From an uncultured Bacilli bacterium (GTDB taxonomy: Bacteria; Bacillota_I; Bacilli_A; RF39; UBA660): 64,000 nt of DNA. Position numbers and translations under genes: made by a program. The notes under the pieces are model-generated. The model did no database searches, was not told the origin of the DNA, and worked only from the letters and a program-made list of their open reading frames with translations. Below are positions 17,268-25,956 of the stretch, one piece after another. The stretch is from assembly GCA_934149105.1 (NCBI GenBank), contig CAKPDP010000001.1, forward strand, positions 124,001 to 188,000, written 5' to 3'. Numbering within the stretch: the first letter of the stretch is position 1; the number at the start of each line of letters is the position of its first letter.

Positions 17268-17528
17268 TTATTTAAAAAAATTAGTTATATCAATATTTAA
17301 TGCTTCAGATATTCTTCCTAATAAGGCGATGGTAATATGTTTATTTCTACTTTCATTCTCTATATCACAAATATACTCTCTAGATATATCGGTTAAATCT
17401 GCTAATTCTTGTTGGGTTAATTTCTTTTGTTTTCGATATTTACGAATATTTTTTCTTATAATAGAGTAATAATATTCATCATTTAACAATGTATCTTGTT
17501 CTAGAGTAGAAGTGGATAATTTTACCAT
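17268..17528 (-). CDS. Small XRE-family regulator
   Basis: The 86-residue product is almost all helix-turn-helix (NIRKYRKQKKLTQQELADLT, then ISREYICDIENESR). It resembles SinR-like or toxin-antitoxin-type XRE proteins. No effector domain is present. It diverges from the 601-residue surface-protein gene. The shared spacer holds a perfect GGCTAATAGCC palindrome at 17580-17590, a natural candidate operator. Control of the surface protein is inferred only from this layout. Confidence 0.85.
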   Translation of the reverse strand: MVKLSTSTLEQDTLLNDEYYYSIIRKNIRKYRKQKKLTQQELADLTDISREYICDIENESRNKHITIALLGRISEALNIDITNFFK

Positions 17529-17579
17529 ATAATCACCAACCTAATTATATTTTGTTATGTTTTTTGAAAATATTATATA

Positions 17580-17590
17580 GGCTAATAGCC
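17580..17590. promoter_or_regulatory. Palindromic candidate operator
   Basis: GGCTAATAGCC has perfect 5-bp arms around one central base, between the divergent XRE and surface-protein genes. A TATAAT at about 17600 on the plus strand and a TATAAT-like element on the minus strand flank it. Confidence 0.4.
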
Positions 17591-17698
17591 ACATTTATGG
17601 TATAATTAAGTAAAATATAGGATATTTAAATAAAAAGAGAATGATATTATTAATATTTAACAATAATAATAGTATAAGGATAGATACGGTGTAGTAAG

Positions 17699-19504
17699 AT
17701 GAAGAATAATAAGAAAAAATTATATTTATTAGTTTTTATTATGGCTATTGTAGTAGCGTTACTTACGGGTACATATGCTTATTTTAGTGTCAGTGTTAGT
17801 AGTAGTAATAATGCTATTAGTGGTAGTATTGCTAATGTTAAAATATCTATGAATGTTAAATTACTTACTAAAGATGATAAATTAATACCACTTAAAGAAA
17901 GCTTATTAAATGATGCTGCAAAAGCCCAATGTCAGGATAGTAATGGCTATACAGCTTGTCAGATTTATAGTATTACTGTAAATAACGAAGGTAGTGTTAA
18001 AGTAAATGTCGATGGTTATGTTACTTTAACTAGTAGTACTTCTAAGAATCTTAAATGGACAGAATTATCTACTCAAACCACATACAGTGAGAATGCTAAA
18101 AGAGGTATGTCTAGATCTAGTTTAGTTAAACAAGATACTATTAAAGCTAGATCTAGTAAAACTTACTATATAATGGTTTATTTAAATGATACTAATACTG
18201 AACAAAATGATATAGATAAAGGAAGTTTTAATGGCATCGTAGAATTTAATACAGGATCAAATACTTTATCTAAGACATTGTCGGATGAAGTATTTTTATT
18301 TAACAATAGTGTTAAATTAAATTTTGAACTTGATAATAATATTGATTTTAGTAAGATTAGTAGTGATACTAATGGTAAAGGATTGTATATGTTAAATAGT
18401 ACAGCTTCTGATGAACATCCTATCTATTACTACCGTGGAGCGGTAACCAATAATAATGTTTTATTCGCTGGTTTCTGTTGGAAGATAATTAGAACTACGG
18501 ATACTGGTGGAATTAAAATGATTTATAATGGAACACCTTCTAATAATCAATGTACTAATACTACTGGAGAAGCAACCCAAATAGGAACTAGTGCTTTTAA
18601 CAGTAATGGAAGTGCTGTCGATGTTGGATATATGTACGGAACCAGATATGTTTCATCAGTAAAAGATATGAGTAGTGTCACTGATGCTTATTACTATGGT
18701 AATGATATAACTTATTCTAATGGTAAGTATACTCTAGTAGACACCATGACTAGCACTAGTTGGCTAACTGATGAGGCTAAAATTGCTAAAAAATATCATT
18801 ATACTTGTTTAAGTACTAGTAATACTTGTAACAATGTTTATTACATAAACTGGTATGGCAATGAAGCAGACTATAAAAATAATATTTATTACATAACCCT
18901 AACTGGTGGTAAAAATATTGATGATGCTAAAATGGAAATGTTTACTAACACTAATAATTCTAAAATTAAAACTGTCATTGATAATTGGTATAAAACTAAT
19001 ATGACTAGTTATACTTCTAAACTAGAAGATACTGTTTATTGTAATGACAGAACAATTATTTCTGGACCATTAAAAGGAAAAGATGAAGATAGTTCTAGTC
19101 AATATTGGACAATGTTTGGAACAAGATATAGATTATCAAGTGGTAAACCAAGTTTGGAATGTAATAATGTTGCCGATAAATTTACTGTTAGTGATAGTAT
19201 AGGAAATGGAAAACTTACTTATCCCGTTGGTTTAATAACTGGCGATGAAATAACCTATGCTGGTGCTAAAAGCTGGGTGAATAATACAAGTTATTATTTA
19301 TACACTAACCAGTATTGGTGGTCTGGTTCGTCTGACAGCTACTACAGTACGGTTGCGTACGTGTGGGGGATGCCCTCCAATGGTCGTTTCAACAACTACC
19401 GCGTTAGCGGTGGCTACGGGGTCCGTCCGGTCGTTTCTTTAGCTTCTACAAATAAAGTTTCTTCAGGATCAGGGACAAGTACAGATCCGTATGTTGTTTT
19501 GTGA
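17699..19504 (+). CDS. TasA-type surface protein with lectin-like C-terminus; candidate DGR target
   Basis: The 601-residue product has a hydrophobic export segment at about residues 8-28 ending TGTYAYFSVSVS, the form recognised by SipW-type peptidases. A strand-rich domain follows to about residue 200. From about 215 there is a large domain with paired cysteines (FCWKIIRTTD..., NQCTN, YHYTC...NTC) that ends in YWWSGS...GVRPVVSL. This is the FISUMP/C-type-lectin-like ending also seen in the gene at 42801. Codons 544-580 sit in an island of about 57% GC. Fifteen successive codons (559-573) end in C or T, as in variable regions of diversity-generating retroelements. Probably a displayed binding protein. 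Confidence 0.75.
   Translation: MKNNKKKLYLLVFIMAIVVALLTGTYAYFSVSVSSSNNAISGSIANVKISMNVKLLTKDDKLIPLKESLLNDAAKAQCQDSNGYTACQIYSITVNNEGSVKVNVDGYVTLTSSTSKNLKWTELSTQTTYSENAKRGMSRSSLVKQDTIKARSSKTYYIMVYLNDTNTEQNDIDKGSFNGIVEFNTGSNTLSKTLSDEVFLFNNSVKLNFELDNNIDFSKISSDTNGKGLYMLNSTASDEHPIYYYRGAVTNNNVLFAGFCWKIIRTTDTGGIKMIYNGTPSNNQCTNTTGEATQIGTSAFNSNGSAVDVGYMYGTRYVSSVKDMSSVTDAYYYGNDITYSNGKYTLVDTMTSTSWLTDEAKIAKKYHYTCLSTSNTCNNVYYINWYGNEADYKNNIYYITLTGGKNIDDAKMEMFTNTNNSKIKTVIDNWYKTNMTSYTSKLEDTVYCNDRTIISGPLKGKDEDSSSQYWTMFGTRYRLSSGKPSLECNNVADKFTVSDSIGNGKLTYPVGLITGDEITYAGAKSWVNNTSYYLYTNQYWWSGSSDSYYSTVAYVWGMPSNGRFNNYRVSGGYGVRPVVSLASTNKVSSGSGTSTDPYVVL
19328..19440 (+). other. GC-rich island: candidate DGR variable region
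   Basis: By hand count, 68 of 120 bases at 19321-19440 are G or C, against under one third nearby. The island codes for residues from SSDSYYS to GVRPVVS. Codons 559-573 are all NNY and ten of them end in C, unlike the surrounding gene. Such patterns arise when AAY codons of a GC-rich template repeat are mutated at adenines by a DGR reverse transcriptase. The constant GGGGTCCGTCCGGTC at the 3' end would suit an initiation site. No reverse transcriptase or template copy is visible in this window. Confidence 0.55.
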
Positions 19505-19535
19505 TAAAGATTAATTTAGAGGATAAAAAGAGAGG

Positions 19536-19577
19536 AATTATAATATTATGTTAATGATAGTATTATAATTTTTTTAT
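19536..19577 (+). terminator. Terminator after the surface-protein gene
   Basis: AATTATAATA (19536-19545) pairs with TATTATAATT (19561-19570), followed by TTTTT. Confidence 0.75.
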
Positions 19578-19585
19578 TTGGTTAA

Positions 19586-19614
19586 TTGTATTTAGGGGGA
19601 ATATATTATATAAT
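19586..19614 (+). promoter_or_regulatory. Promoter for nifJ
   Basis: TTGTAT (19586-19591), 17 bases, TATAAT (19609-19614), about 21 bases before the nifJ start. Confidence 0.65.
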
Positions 19615-19635
19615 TAAAGAAATGGAGATGATTTT

Positions 19636-22600
19636 ATGTATAAGACTATGGATGCTAATGAAGCGGTAGCAAGGGTTGCTTATAAGTTTAGTGAGGTATG
19701 TGGAATTTATCCTATTACTCCTAGTAGTCCTATGGCTGAGAAGGTTGATGTTATGGCTAGTGCTTCAGAGAAGAACTTTTTTGGTAATGGGGTAAAAGTA
19801 GTAGAGATGCAATCAGAGGGAGGAGCAGCAGGGTTAGTTCATGGAGCTTTGCAGGGAGGTAGTTTGGCTACTACTTTTACTGCTAGTCAGGGCTTACTAT
19901 TGATGATACCGACTTTATATAAGATGGCTGGAGAGTGTTTACCGGGAGTTTTACATGTAGCAGCTCGTAGCCTATCGACGCAAGCTCTTAGCATTTTTGG
20001 AGATCATCAGGATGTTTATGCTACTAGAAGTACGGGTGTTTGTATGTTATGTTCGAATAATCCAGAAGAGGCTTATCATATGGCTATGATTACGCATTTA
20101 GCTAGTATTAAGTCTAGTCTTCCTTTTATACATTTTTTTGATGGATTTAGGACTAGTCATGAAATTAGTAAGATTAAGTTAGTGGATATGGATAAGGTTT
20201 ATAATTTAATTGATCAGGATAGCTTGAAGAGATTTCATGATAAAGCTATGCATACGGATAATCCTAATACAAGGGGAATGGCAGAGAATGAGGATGTATA
20301 TTTTCAACATATGGAAGTTAGAAATGGTATGTATAATGAGACTATAAATATAGTTAGTGATTATATGAATAAGGTTAATGAATTAACTGGTTCTAATATT
20401 CATATTATGGATTATTATGGTAGTGATAAGGCTACTTCGGTAATAATAGCAATGGGTAGTGTATGTGATACTATTAAGAGTACTATAGATTATTTAAATA
20501 GTAAGGGAAATAATTATGGACTTGTAAGTGTACATTTATATAGGCCATTTCATGGCAAATATTTAAAAAACATTTTACCTAAGAATGTTCGTAATATTGC
20601 TGTTTTAGATAGAACTAAGGAAAGTGGTAGTCAGGGAGAACCTTTATATTTAGATGTAGTAGCTTCTTTGAATGATACAGATATTAGTATTATTGGTGGA
20701 AGATATGGTCTTTCTAGTAAGAATACAACTCCAGCGATGATTAAAGGAGTATATGACTTTTTAGATAGTAAGTATAAACATCATAATTTTACGGTTGGTA
20801 TAGATGACGATGTTACTAAATTATCTATAAGTTATGATAAGAATTTTAAATTGTATGGTAAGGATTTAGAAGTTAAGATCTATGGATATGGATCAGATGG
20901 AATGGTATCTACTTCTAAGGATATTATTAAGATTATTGGTGATAATACTTCAAAATATGTACAAGGATATTTTCAGTATGATAGTAAGAAGAGTGGTGGA
21001 GTTACTAGAAGTCATATAAGAATTAGTGATAATCCTATTAGGGCTTCATATTATGTAGATAATCCTTCTTTAGTAGTTGTTAGTAAAGATACATATATTT
21101 ATAAATATGATATAGTATCAGAGATGAAAGATAATTCAATATTGATTCTTAATACTAAGTTAGAAGATGATAAATTACTTAGTTCTCTTCCTAATAAGGT
21201 TAAGTATATGTTGGCTATTAAGAAGATTAAGTTATATGTTATAGATGCTTATAAATTAGTTAATGAATTAGGTCTTAAGAATAAGATTAGTACTTGTATG
21301 GAGATGTGTATTTTTAAGATTATGAATATTATTAATATTAAGAAGATTAATGGTATTATGAAGAAGACTAATGAGATAAGATTTGGACATAAGGGTCAGA
21401 ATATAGTAGATATTAATAATAGAGTTGTGGATATGGCTATTGATAGTTTAAGAGAATTAGAAATAGATAAGAATTGGGCTAATTTAGCATATATTGATAG
21501 AAAAGATAGATCTTTTTATGAAGTTATTAATGATTTAGAGGGAGATAGTCTTCCTGTTAGTGCATTTTTAGATAAAGAAGATGGAGTATTTGAAGAAGGT
21601 ATTAGTAAATTAGAGAAAAGAGATATAGCAGAGAATGTTCCTTGTTGGATTAAAGAAAATTGTATAGAGTGTAATCAATGTACTTTTGTTTGTCCACATG
21701 GAGTAATTAGACCATTTTTACTTAAAGAGGATACAGAATATGATAATAGTATTCCTTCAATTATGCCTAGAAATTATAAGTATGCAGTAGGGGTATCATA
21801 TAAGGATTGTACGGGATGTGGTCTTTGTGTTAATTCTTGTCCGGGTAAGAATGGTAATAAAGCTTTAGTTATGGAAAAATATGATAGGGATAAGTTTAAA
21901 CAAGATGATTTTGATTATTTAGAGAAAATTAATGTTAATGAAGAATTTAAAGCACCAATTATGAATGTTCGTAATGAGGGATTTATTGAACCTAAGTTTT
22001 TATATAGTGGAGCTTGTGCAGGGTGTGGAGAGACAGCTTATTTAAAGAATTTAACTCAGATGTTTGGTAAGAATATGCTTATTGCTAATGCTACTGGTTG
22101 TTCTTCAATATATGGAGCTAGTTGTCCAAGTACACCATATAGTATTCCTTGGGTTAGTAGTTTATTTGAGGATAATGCTGAATATGGATTAGGAATATTA
22201 ACGGGTATTAATATTAATAGAAGTAAAGTCTATAATTATATGAAAGATAATATAGATACAGAGAAAGATTTATTTGAGAAATGGTTAAATAATCAGGATA
22301 ATTATGAAGTATGTAAGGAAGTATATGAAAGAATAGACTTTAAAAAGCATAAAAAATTAGAAGAACTTAAGGATTATATTCTTCCTAAATCGATGTGGGT
22401 TGTAGGGGGAGATGGCTTTGCTTATGATATTGGTTATGGTGGTTTAGATCATGTTTTATCGAGAAGAGATAATATAAATATTTTGATTCTGGATACAGAG
22501 GTATATTCTAATACAGGAGGACAGTCATCAAAGAGTTCTAATATGGGTTCAATAGCCTCATTTACTGCTAATGGAAAGGATAATTATAAGAAAGATTTGG

Positions 22601-23016
22601 CTAGGATTGCTATGTGTTATCCTCATGTATATGTAGCTTGTGTTAATATAGGTTATAATAAAGAACAATATTTAAGAGTACTTAAGGAAGCTAATGAATA
22701 TAAGGGACCTTCTTTGATTATAGCTTACGCTCCATGTATAGAACATGGTATTAAGAAGGGGATGGAACATAGTTTAGATGATGCTTATTTAGCTAGTAAG
22801 TGTGGATATTTCTTAACGTTTAGTTATAATCCTGTAAAGAAAGAATTTAGATTAGATAGTAAAGATGTTGACTTTGAACTATATGAAGAATTTTTAAATA
22901 ATGAGAATAGATATGCTAATTTAAAGAAGATTGATAAAGAGAGAGCTTTAGAATTATTAGAGGAACAAAAAGAATGGGCTAAAGCTAGATATGAATACTA
23001 TAAAAAATTAGGATAA
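19636..23016 (+). CDS. nifJ: Pyruvate:ferredoxin (flavodoxin) oxidoreductase
   Basis: This single-chain enzyme of 1126 residues oxidises pyruvate to acetyl-CoA and CO2 and passes electrons to ferredoxin or flavodoxin. The N-terminus has YPITPSSPMAEKVD and the pyruvate-binding region. Two 4Fe-4S sites are visible, CIECNQCTFVCP and CTGCGLCVNSCP, at about residues 677-740. A third set of cysteines lies in ACAGCGETAY and CSSIYGASCP, with thiamine-diphosphate motif GDGFAYDIGYGG near 930. The length is slightly below the usual 1170. It is oxygen-sensitive in most organisms and indicates anaerobic fermentation. Its Fe-S needs link it to the nearby suf genes. Own promoter and terminator. Confidence 0.96.
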   Translation: MYKTMDANEAVARVAYKFSEVCGIYPITPSSPMAEKVDVMASASEKNFFGNGVKVVEMQSEGGAAGLVHGALQGGSLATTFTASQGLLLMIPTLYKMAGECLPGVLHVAARSLSTQALSIFGDHQDVYATRSTGVCMLCSNNPEEAYHMAMITHLASIKSSLPFIHFFDGFRTSHEISKIKLVDMDKVYNLIDQDSLKRFHDKAMHTDNPNTRGMAENEDVYFQHMEVRNGMYNETINIVSDYMNKVNELTGSNIHIMDYYGSDKATSVIIAMGSVCDTIKSTIDYLNSKGNNYGLVSVHLYRPFHGKYLKNILPKNVRNIAVLDRTKESGSQGEPLYLDVVASLNDTDISIIGGRYGLSSKNTTPAMIKGVYDFLDSKYKHHNFTVGIDDDVTKLSISYDKNFKLYGKDLEVKIYGYGSDGMVSTSKDIIKIIGDNTSKYVQGYFQYDSKKSGGVTRSHIRISDNPIRASYYVDNPSLVVVSKDTYIYKYDIVSEMKDNSILILNTKLEDDKLLSSLPNKVKYMLAIKKIKLYVIDAYKLVNELGLKNKISTCMEMCIFKIMNIINIKKINGIMKKTNEIRFGHKGQNIVDINNRVVDMAIDSLRELEIDKNWANLAYIDRKDRSFYEVINDLEGDSLPVSAFLDKEDGVFEEGISKLEKRDIAENVPCWIKENCIECNQCTFVCPHGVIRPFLLKEDTEYDNSIPSIMPRNYKYAVGVSYKDCTGCGLCVNSCPGKNGNKALVMEKYDRDKFKQDDFDYLEKINVNEEFKAPIMNVRNEGFIEPKFLYSGACAGCGETAYLKNLTQMFGKNMLIANATGCSSIYGASCPSTPYSIPWVSSLFEDNAEYGLGILTGININRSKVYNYMKDNIDTEKDLFEKWLNNQDNYEVCKEVYERIDFKKHKKLEELKDYILPKSMWVVGGDGFAYDIGYGGLDHVLSRRDNINILILDTEVYSNTGGQSSKSSNMGSIASFTANGKDNYKKDLARIAMCYPHVYVACVNIGYNKEQYLRVLKEANEYKGPSLIIAYAPCIEHGIKKGMEHSLDDAYLASKCGYFLTFSYNPVKKEFRLDSKDVDFELYEEFLNNENRYANLKKIDKERALELLEEQKEWAKARYEYYKKLG

Positions 23017-23021
23017 ATAAT

Positions 23022-23047
23022 AGGGGCCTTGAGTGGTCTCTTTTAAT
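23022..23047 (+). terminator. Terminator after nifJ
   Basis: AGGGGCC pairs with GGTCTCT (two G-U pairs) around TTGAGT, followed by TTTAATT. Confidence 0.55.
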
Positions 23048-23123
23048 TACTAGATGTTAATTTGGTGGTTGCATAGAGTTGTTTTTAATGATATAATTAA
23101 GATAATATGAGGAGTTGGGAGAC

Positions 23124-24068
23124 ATGCAGATTAGTAGTGGAATAGCTTATTTTGGAAATAGTAGTCAAGGAAATGTTGTAGATAAGATTAATCACGCTAT
23201 GGAATGTGATATTGATAATATTCAACTACTTAATACAGAGATTAAGAAAACAAATATAGAAAGTATTAGATCTTTAGATTACCAGGGAAATATTAGTTGC
23301 TATTTAGATGATATGTCTTGGATAAATGGTTATGTTGAAGAAAGTAAGGAACAATTTGATAAATTAAAAGAAATAGGTGTTTCTAGTTTAGTTATTCCTA
23401 CTATGATCGAGAAAGATGAGTACAAGAAGATGTCTCAGGAGGAGAAGGTTAAGTTACTTTCTAATAGGGCTTCTCTAGTTAGGAATATGGCTATGTTGGG
23501 TTTTGATATTAGTCTTATGAATGATAATGATAGTAATTCTTTATATTTGGGAGAAGCAGTATTAGTGTTGTGTGATAGTTTAGATCCTAGTATGAGTAAT
23601 AAGATAGGATTGGGAGTAGAGGTTAGTAATAGGCAAGATGGTAATCTTGCAAAGTTAGATTTTAATAAGGTTAAGACAGTTAATTATTTACCAGTTACTA
23701 ATGATAGGTATATAGATTATCCTGAAACTAGAAGAGAGATAGGTAATAGTGTTTCAGAGATGGTTAGATTTGGGCATGTACCTTCGGTATATGCAGTTTG
23801 TGATAAATCTATGGATTTAGGAATGGTTACTAGTACTAATTCTTTGCTTAAAGATATTATTGATGAAGTAGAGTATAGGAATGGGGATACTAGTAGTTAT
23901 ATTAAGACTAAGGGAAGAAGAATGTCTGGGTACCATGAGATGGGAGTGTCTAGTGATGTTCCTAGTAGAAATGAGTTAGGATTTGTTAATTTGATGCAAC
24001 TATTTATGATAATAGCAGTATTTTGTTTAATAGGTTCGATGATAGCGGTAATACTTGTATTATTATAA
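23124..24068 (+). CDS. Hypothetical tail-anchored protein, possibly TIM-barrel-like
   Basis: I do not recognise this 314-residue protein. The soluble part (1-285) shows alternating strand/helix blocks such as FDKLKEIGVSSLVIPT and NRASLVRNMAMLGFDISLMN, reminiscent of sugar-isomerase-like TIM barrels, but without a clear catalytic motif. The last 25 residues (LMQLFMIIAVFCLIGSMIAV...) form one membrane helix at the extreme C-terminus, so the protein would be tail-anchored with its bulk in the cytoplasm. ATG 23124 is preceded by AGGAG. It lies just ahead of gpsB with a 42-base gap, so a role in the cell envelope or division is possible but unproven. Confidence 0.65.
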   Translation: MQISSGIAYFGNSSQGNVVDKINHAMECDIDNIQLLNTEIKKTNIESIRSLDYQGNISCYLDDMSWINGYVEESKEQFDKLKEIGVSSLVIPTMIEKDEYKKMSQEEKVKLLSNRASLVRNMAMLGFDISLMNDNDSNSLYLGEAVLVLCDSLDPSMSNKIGLGVEVSNRQDGNLAKLDFNKVKTVNYLPVTNDRYIDYPETRREIGNSVSEMVRFGHVPSVYAVCDKSMDLGMVTSTNSLLKDIIDEVEYRNGDTSSYIKTKGRRMSGYHEMGVSSDVPSRNELGFVNLMQLFMIIAVFCLIGSMIAVILVLL

Positions 24069-24110
24069 AAAATATGTTAGAATATGTAAGAATTGGAATG
24101 GAGGTTTAGT

Positions 24111-24437
24111 ATGTATCAAGAAAGAATTGTTTTATCTCCACAGGATATTTTAGAAAAGGAATTTAAGATTGATACTAGGGGGTATAGGTTACAAGAAGTA
24201 GATAAGTTTTTGGATATCATTATTCGTGATTATACGGAATATAATAATATTATAAGAAGTATGTCTAAAGAGAATAAGAGTTTAATGCAGGAAAACCAAG
24301 AATTAAAGCAAGAGATTCGTAACCTTAAATCTAGTATTGAGGCGGTTAAGTATAGTGAGAAAGAGGTTACTAATGTTGATCTCTTAAGAAGAATTAGTCA
24401 ATTAGAAAAGATTATCTTAGGTAAAGAACAACAATAA
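24111..24437 (+). CDS. gpsB: Cell division regulator GpsB (DivIVA family)
   Basis: The 108-residue protein has the DivIVA/GpsB N-terminal membrane-binding domain (LSPQDILEKEFKIDTRGYRL, then QEVDKFLD), a central coiled coil (LMQENQELKQEIRNLK) and a short C-terminal helical domain. GpsB coordinates penicillin-binding proteins during division and elongation. The gene directly upstream of rnpB is the GpsB position in Bacillota. ATG 24111 has GGAGG at the right spacing. Its stop codon abuts the RNase P RNA. Confidence 0.92.
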   Translation: MYQERIVLSPQDILEKEFKIDTRGYRLQEVDKFLDIIIRDYTEYNNIIRSMSKENKSLMQENQELKQEIRNLKSSIEAVKYSEKEVTNVDLLRRISQLEKIILGKEQQ

Positions 24438-24792
24438 TATTATCTGGGTAAACGCTATATACTATGTATATAGAGGAAAGTCCACACTCGCACGTAACTG
24501 AGATGTTGGTAGTGTTTGTGCTTAGGGAAAAAATAACTTAAGGCAGGTTTTAGCCTGACGGCATTCTTAATATCTAAGGTTTTTACTATGATAGAGGAGA
24601 ATATAAAGTGCAACAGTGACGATTTTACTGGGAAACTGGTAAAGTGAAACGGGTAAACCCCGCAAGCGAGAAACTCAAATTTTGGTAGAGGAGCTATTTC
24701 TTGGGAAAATGAACCTAAAGAAATGGATACGAAAGTATAGATAAATGTTTACCGCCCTTTAAGGGTACAGAAAGTGGCTTATAAGATAATAT
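24438..24792 (+). ncRNA. rnpB: RNase P RNA (bacterial type B)
   Basis: This is the catalytic RNA that trims tRNA 5' ends. Landmarks are GAGGAAAGTCCACACTCGCAC (P4 region) near 24472, GGCATTCTTAA, AGTGCAACAGTGACG and GAAACGGGTAAACCCCGCAA, then ACAGAAAGTGGCTTATA at the 3' end. ATATTATCT at the 5' end pairs with AGATAATAT at the 3' end to form helix P1, which sets the boundaries. The position after gpsB is conserved in Bacillota. Confidence 0.96.
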
Positions 24793-24810
24793 ATTTTATT
24801 GTGAGGTATT

Positions 24811-25227
24811 ATGAAAGATATTGGACAAAAATTAAAATTAAAAAGAGAAGAGAATGGATTAGCAATTGAAGAAGTTGCTAATGATTTGAAGTTGAGGCCT
24901 AATCAGATTTCTAGTATAGAGAATGGTGATAAGGATGATTTTAATGATGTTTTTGAAATGAAGAATATTATTAGAGAATATGCGAAGTATTTAGGATTAG
25001 ATGAAGAAAAATTAATTGATGAATTTAATGAGTATATGTTTGATTGTACTTCTAAGATTTCACTTAGTGCGATTAAAGAAGCTACAGAAAATATTAATTA
25101 TGAAGAAAAAAAGAAGATTAGTTCTCCATATACTGTAAAAAAGAGTAATAAGAAGTTTTGCTTTTATGTATTAGGTTGTATTTTAACAATAATTATAGTA
25201 TTTGTTATTTGCTTAATTATAAGATAG
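24811..25227 (+). CDS. RodZ-like helix-turn-helix membrane protein
   Basis: The 138-residue protein has an N-terminal HTH_25-type domain (IGQKLKLKREENGLAIEEVA, then NDLKLRPNQISSIE, residues 3-70), a charged linker, and a C-terminal membrane helix (FCFYVLGCILTIIIVFVICL). RodZ links MreB to the cell-wall elongation machinery. The protein stops right after the helix, so the extracellular domain of full-length RodZ is absent. The rodZ-pgsA-recA order supports the assignment. It is preceded by GTGAGG and followed closely by pgsA. Confidence 0.8.
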   Translation: MKDIGQKLKLKREENGLAIEEVANDLKLRPNQISSIENGDKDDFNDVFEMKNIIREYAKYLGLDEEKLIDEFNEYMFDCTSKISLSAIKEATENINYEEKKKISSPYTVKKSNKKFCFYVLGCILTIIIVFVICLIIR

Positions 25228-25238
25228 GGGAGATAGAA

Positions 25239-25829
25239 ATGAATTTAGCTAATAAGATTACGACTAGTAGAATGGTAATGTCTTTAATAATTATTATTTT
25301 ATTATTGTTTCCTTTTTATGAAGTGGGTATTGATATACCGACTTATGTAGTTAATGGGAATATTGTAGTGGATATTAGATATATTATTGCGGGGATATTA
25401 TTTATAATAGCCTCTATTACGGATTTTTTAGATGGATATGTGGCTAGGAAATATAATATGGTTACAGAATATGGAAAGATGATGGATGCTATATGTGATA
25501 AGTTACTAGTTAATTCTGTTCTTATAATATTAGCTTGTAATGGGATGATTAGTCCTATTATAGCAGTAGTTATAGTAATAAGGGATACGTTTGTGGATGC
25601 TATAAAGATGGTTGTTGGGAATAAGGGAAAAGCCGTAGCGGCTATACCAATAGCAAAAGTTAAAACAGCTTTATTAATGATAGGTATTGTTTTAACGATG
25701 TTCTATAATCTACCTTTTGAATTGTTTAATTTTGCTATATCGGATATTATTTTGATTTTAGCTTGTGTACTGGCTGTAGTATCGGCTTTGAAGTATTATA
25801 GTATGGCGAAGAAGTATTTGACTTATTAA
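25239..25829 (+). CDS. pgsA: CDP-diacylglycerol-glycerol-3-phosphate phosphatidyltransferase
   Basis: The enzyme makes phosphatidylglycerol phosphate, the first committed step to phosphatidylglycerol. The 196-residue protein has several membrane helices and the CDP-alcohol phosphotransferase motif DFLDGYVARKYNMVTEYGKM followed by MDAICD; the Asp residues bind metal. The N-terminus NLANKITTSRMV is typical. I chose ATG 25239, with AGGGGAGA upstream; the longer frame overlaps the rodZ-like gene. Neighbours match the rodZ-pgsA-(cinA)-recA order; cinA is missing here. Confidence 0.93.
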   Translation: MNLANKITTSRMVMSLIIIILLLFPFYEVGIDIPTYVVNGNIVVDIRYIIAGILFIIASITDFLDGYVARKYNMVTEYGKMMDAICDKLLVNSVLIILACNGMISPIIAVVIVIRDTFVDAIKMVVGNKGKAVAAIPIAKVKTALLMIGIVLTMFYNLPFELFNFAISDIILILACVLAVVSALKYYSMAKKYLTY

Positions 25830-25874
25830 TGTGCAAAAAGTAAATTTTTGCATATTTTTAATTGTAAAAATCAT

Positions 25875-25888
25875 CAAACAAACGTTTG
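25875..25888. promoter_or_regulatory. Candidate SOS (LexA-like) box of recA
   Basis: CAAACAAACGTTTG equals the Bacillus LexA box CGAACRNRYGTTCG except for a symmetrical G-to-A and C-to-T change. It lies ten bases upstream of the recA -35. The core AAAC-N4-GTTT recurs at 29237 and 61172. Confidence 0.6.
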
Positions 25889-25897
25889 TAAAAACTA

Positions 25898-25926
25898 TTG
25901 ACATTCTGAAAGACATATATTATAAT
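25898..25926 (+). promoter_or_regulatory. Promoter for recA
   Basis: TTGACA (25898-25903), 17 bases, TATAAT (25921-25926): a consensus sigma-A promoter about 30 bases before the recA start. Confidence 0.85.
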
Positions 25927-25956
25927 TAAATTACAAAACAAGAGAGGATGATTAGA

